In this document: positions 43,597-43,697 of the stretch, piece by piece
How the letters are laid out: every line of letters begins with the position of its first letter
Numbering within the stretch: position 1 is the first letter of the stretch
Assembly (NCBI GenBank): GCA_003194525.1
Contig: NBIV01000393.1
Coordinates: forward strand, 1 to 43,697
Length of the DNA stretch: 43,697 nucleotides
Reading direction: 5' to 3'
Origin: Gracilariopsis chorda
Taxonomy: Eukaryota > Rhodophyta > Florideophyceae > Gracilariales > Gracilariaceae
Position numbers and translations under genes: made by a program
Notes under the pieces: model-generated
What the model was told of the DNA's origin: nothing
The model's database searches: none
The model's input: only the letters and a program-made list of their open reading frames with translations

Positions 43597-43697
43597 TTAC
43601 CCAACTTGGGCATTAACCAGCGTGGCTGGGGCTGCAGTTCCCGTTTTGACGGTGGTATCGCACGATCTGCGACCGTGGGAGGTGTTCAATTGGCTCC
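43597..43697 (-). pseudogene. pol: Pol C-terminus of element 3 (chromodomain end)
   Basis: Encodes EPIEHLPRSQ and the final VNAQVG before TAA (43597-43599). One extra A relative to element A shifts the frame near 43645. The spacer between this stop and the antisense stop is 192 bases. Confidence 0.8.

Larger units (their letters stand above)
41564..43697 (-). mobile_element. Ty3/Gypsy chromovirus, element 3 (3' end only)
   Basis: Polypurine tract, antisense ORF copy C and the last codons of pol run off the right edge. Sequence is nearly identical to element A in inverted orientation, so the window starts and ends in the same subfamily. Confidence 0.88.

Noticed and set aside
30045..43697. 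CRISPR-like or tandem repeat array to explain the hairpins
   Set aside because: Hairpin sequences differ from one another and spacing is irregular; there is no repeated unit.

Overview
The window looks like nuclear DNA of an intron-poor eukaryote with a primary-type plastid. My best guess is a red alga of the Chondrus type. The grounds are a cyanobacterial-type topoisomerase I with a leader-like N-terminus, compact and mostly single-exon host genes, and long gene-free stretches between nested LTR retrotransposons. Species is inference; no rRNA, tRNA or organelle marker is visible.

Layout. (1) 1-4588 is the 3' part of a Ty3/Gypsy chromovirus on + (element A): integrase tail, long linker, chromodomain, then a long ORF on the opposite strand, then the 3' LTR. 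(2) 4589-20929 is host DNA: a possible gene remnant cut by the LTR, 5.3 kb without a supportable gene (with two clusters of inverted repeats), a C2H2 zinc-finger gene, a divergent pair (nucleotide-sugar/triose-phosphate-type transporter on -, seven-helix membrane protein on +), 3.2 kb without a clear gene, and topA on -. (3) 20930-28225 is a complete but decayed Ty1/Copia element with a 5-bp target duplication (GTTCC), inserted about 240 bp upstream of the topA start. (4) 28231-30044 is host DNA with one small hypothetical ORF. (5) 30045-41563 is a decayed full-length chromovirus on - (element 2), joined through one shared LTR to (6) the start of a third element, 41564-43697.

Two properties stand out. 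First, both retrotransposon families carry a long gene between pol and the 3' LTR on the antisense strand, tail to tail with pol. In the Gypsy family this antisense protein (about 600 codons, no family I recognise) is present three times, and differences between subfamilies fall mostly on synonymous positions, so it was maintained as a protein. The Copia element carries an unrelated antisense ORF with a faint cysteine-peptidase-like C...H...D pattern. Second, the Gypsy family (LTRs, gag, pol and antisense gene alike) is tiled with perfect 11-16 nt inverted repeats (4-8 bp arms, 2-5 nt loops). Between subfamilies the arms are kept, or changed on both sides, while the loops diverge. Host genes and the Copia element do not look like this by eye.

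The likely life cycle is standard for retrotransposons: 5' LTR transcription of gag-pol, tRNA-primed reverse transcription and integration. A second transcription unit would start at the inner edge of the 3' LTR and run against pol. All element genes seen here carry stops or frameshifts, so these copies are dead, but the disablements differ from copy to copy.
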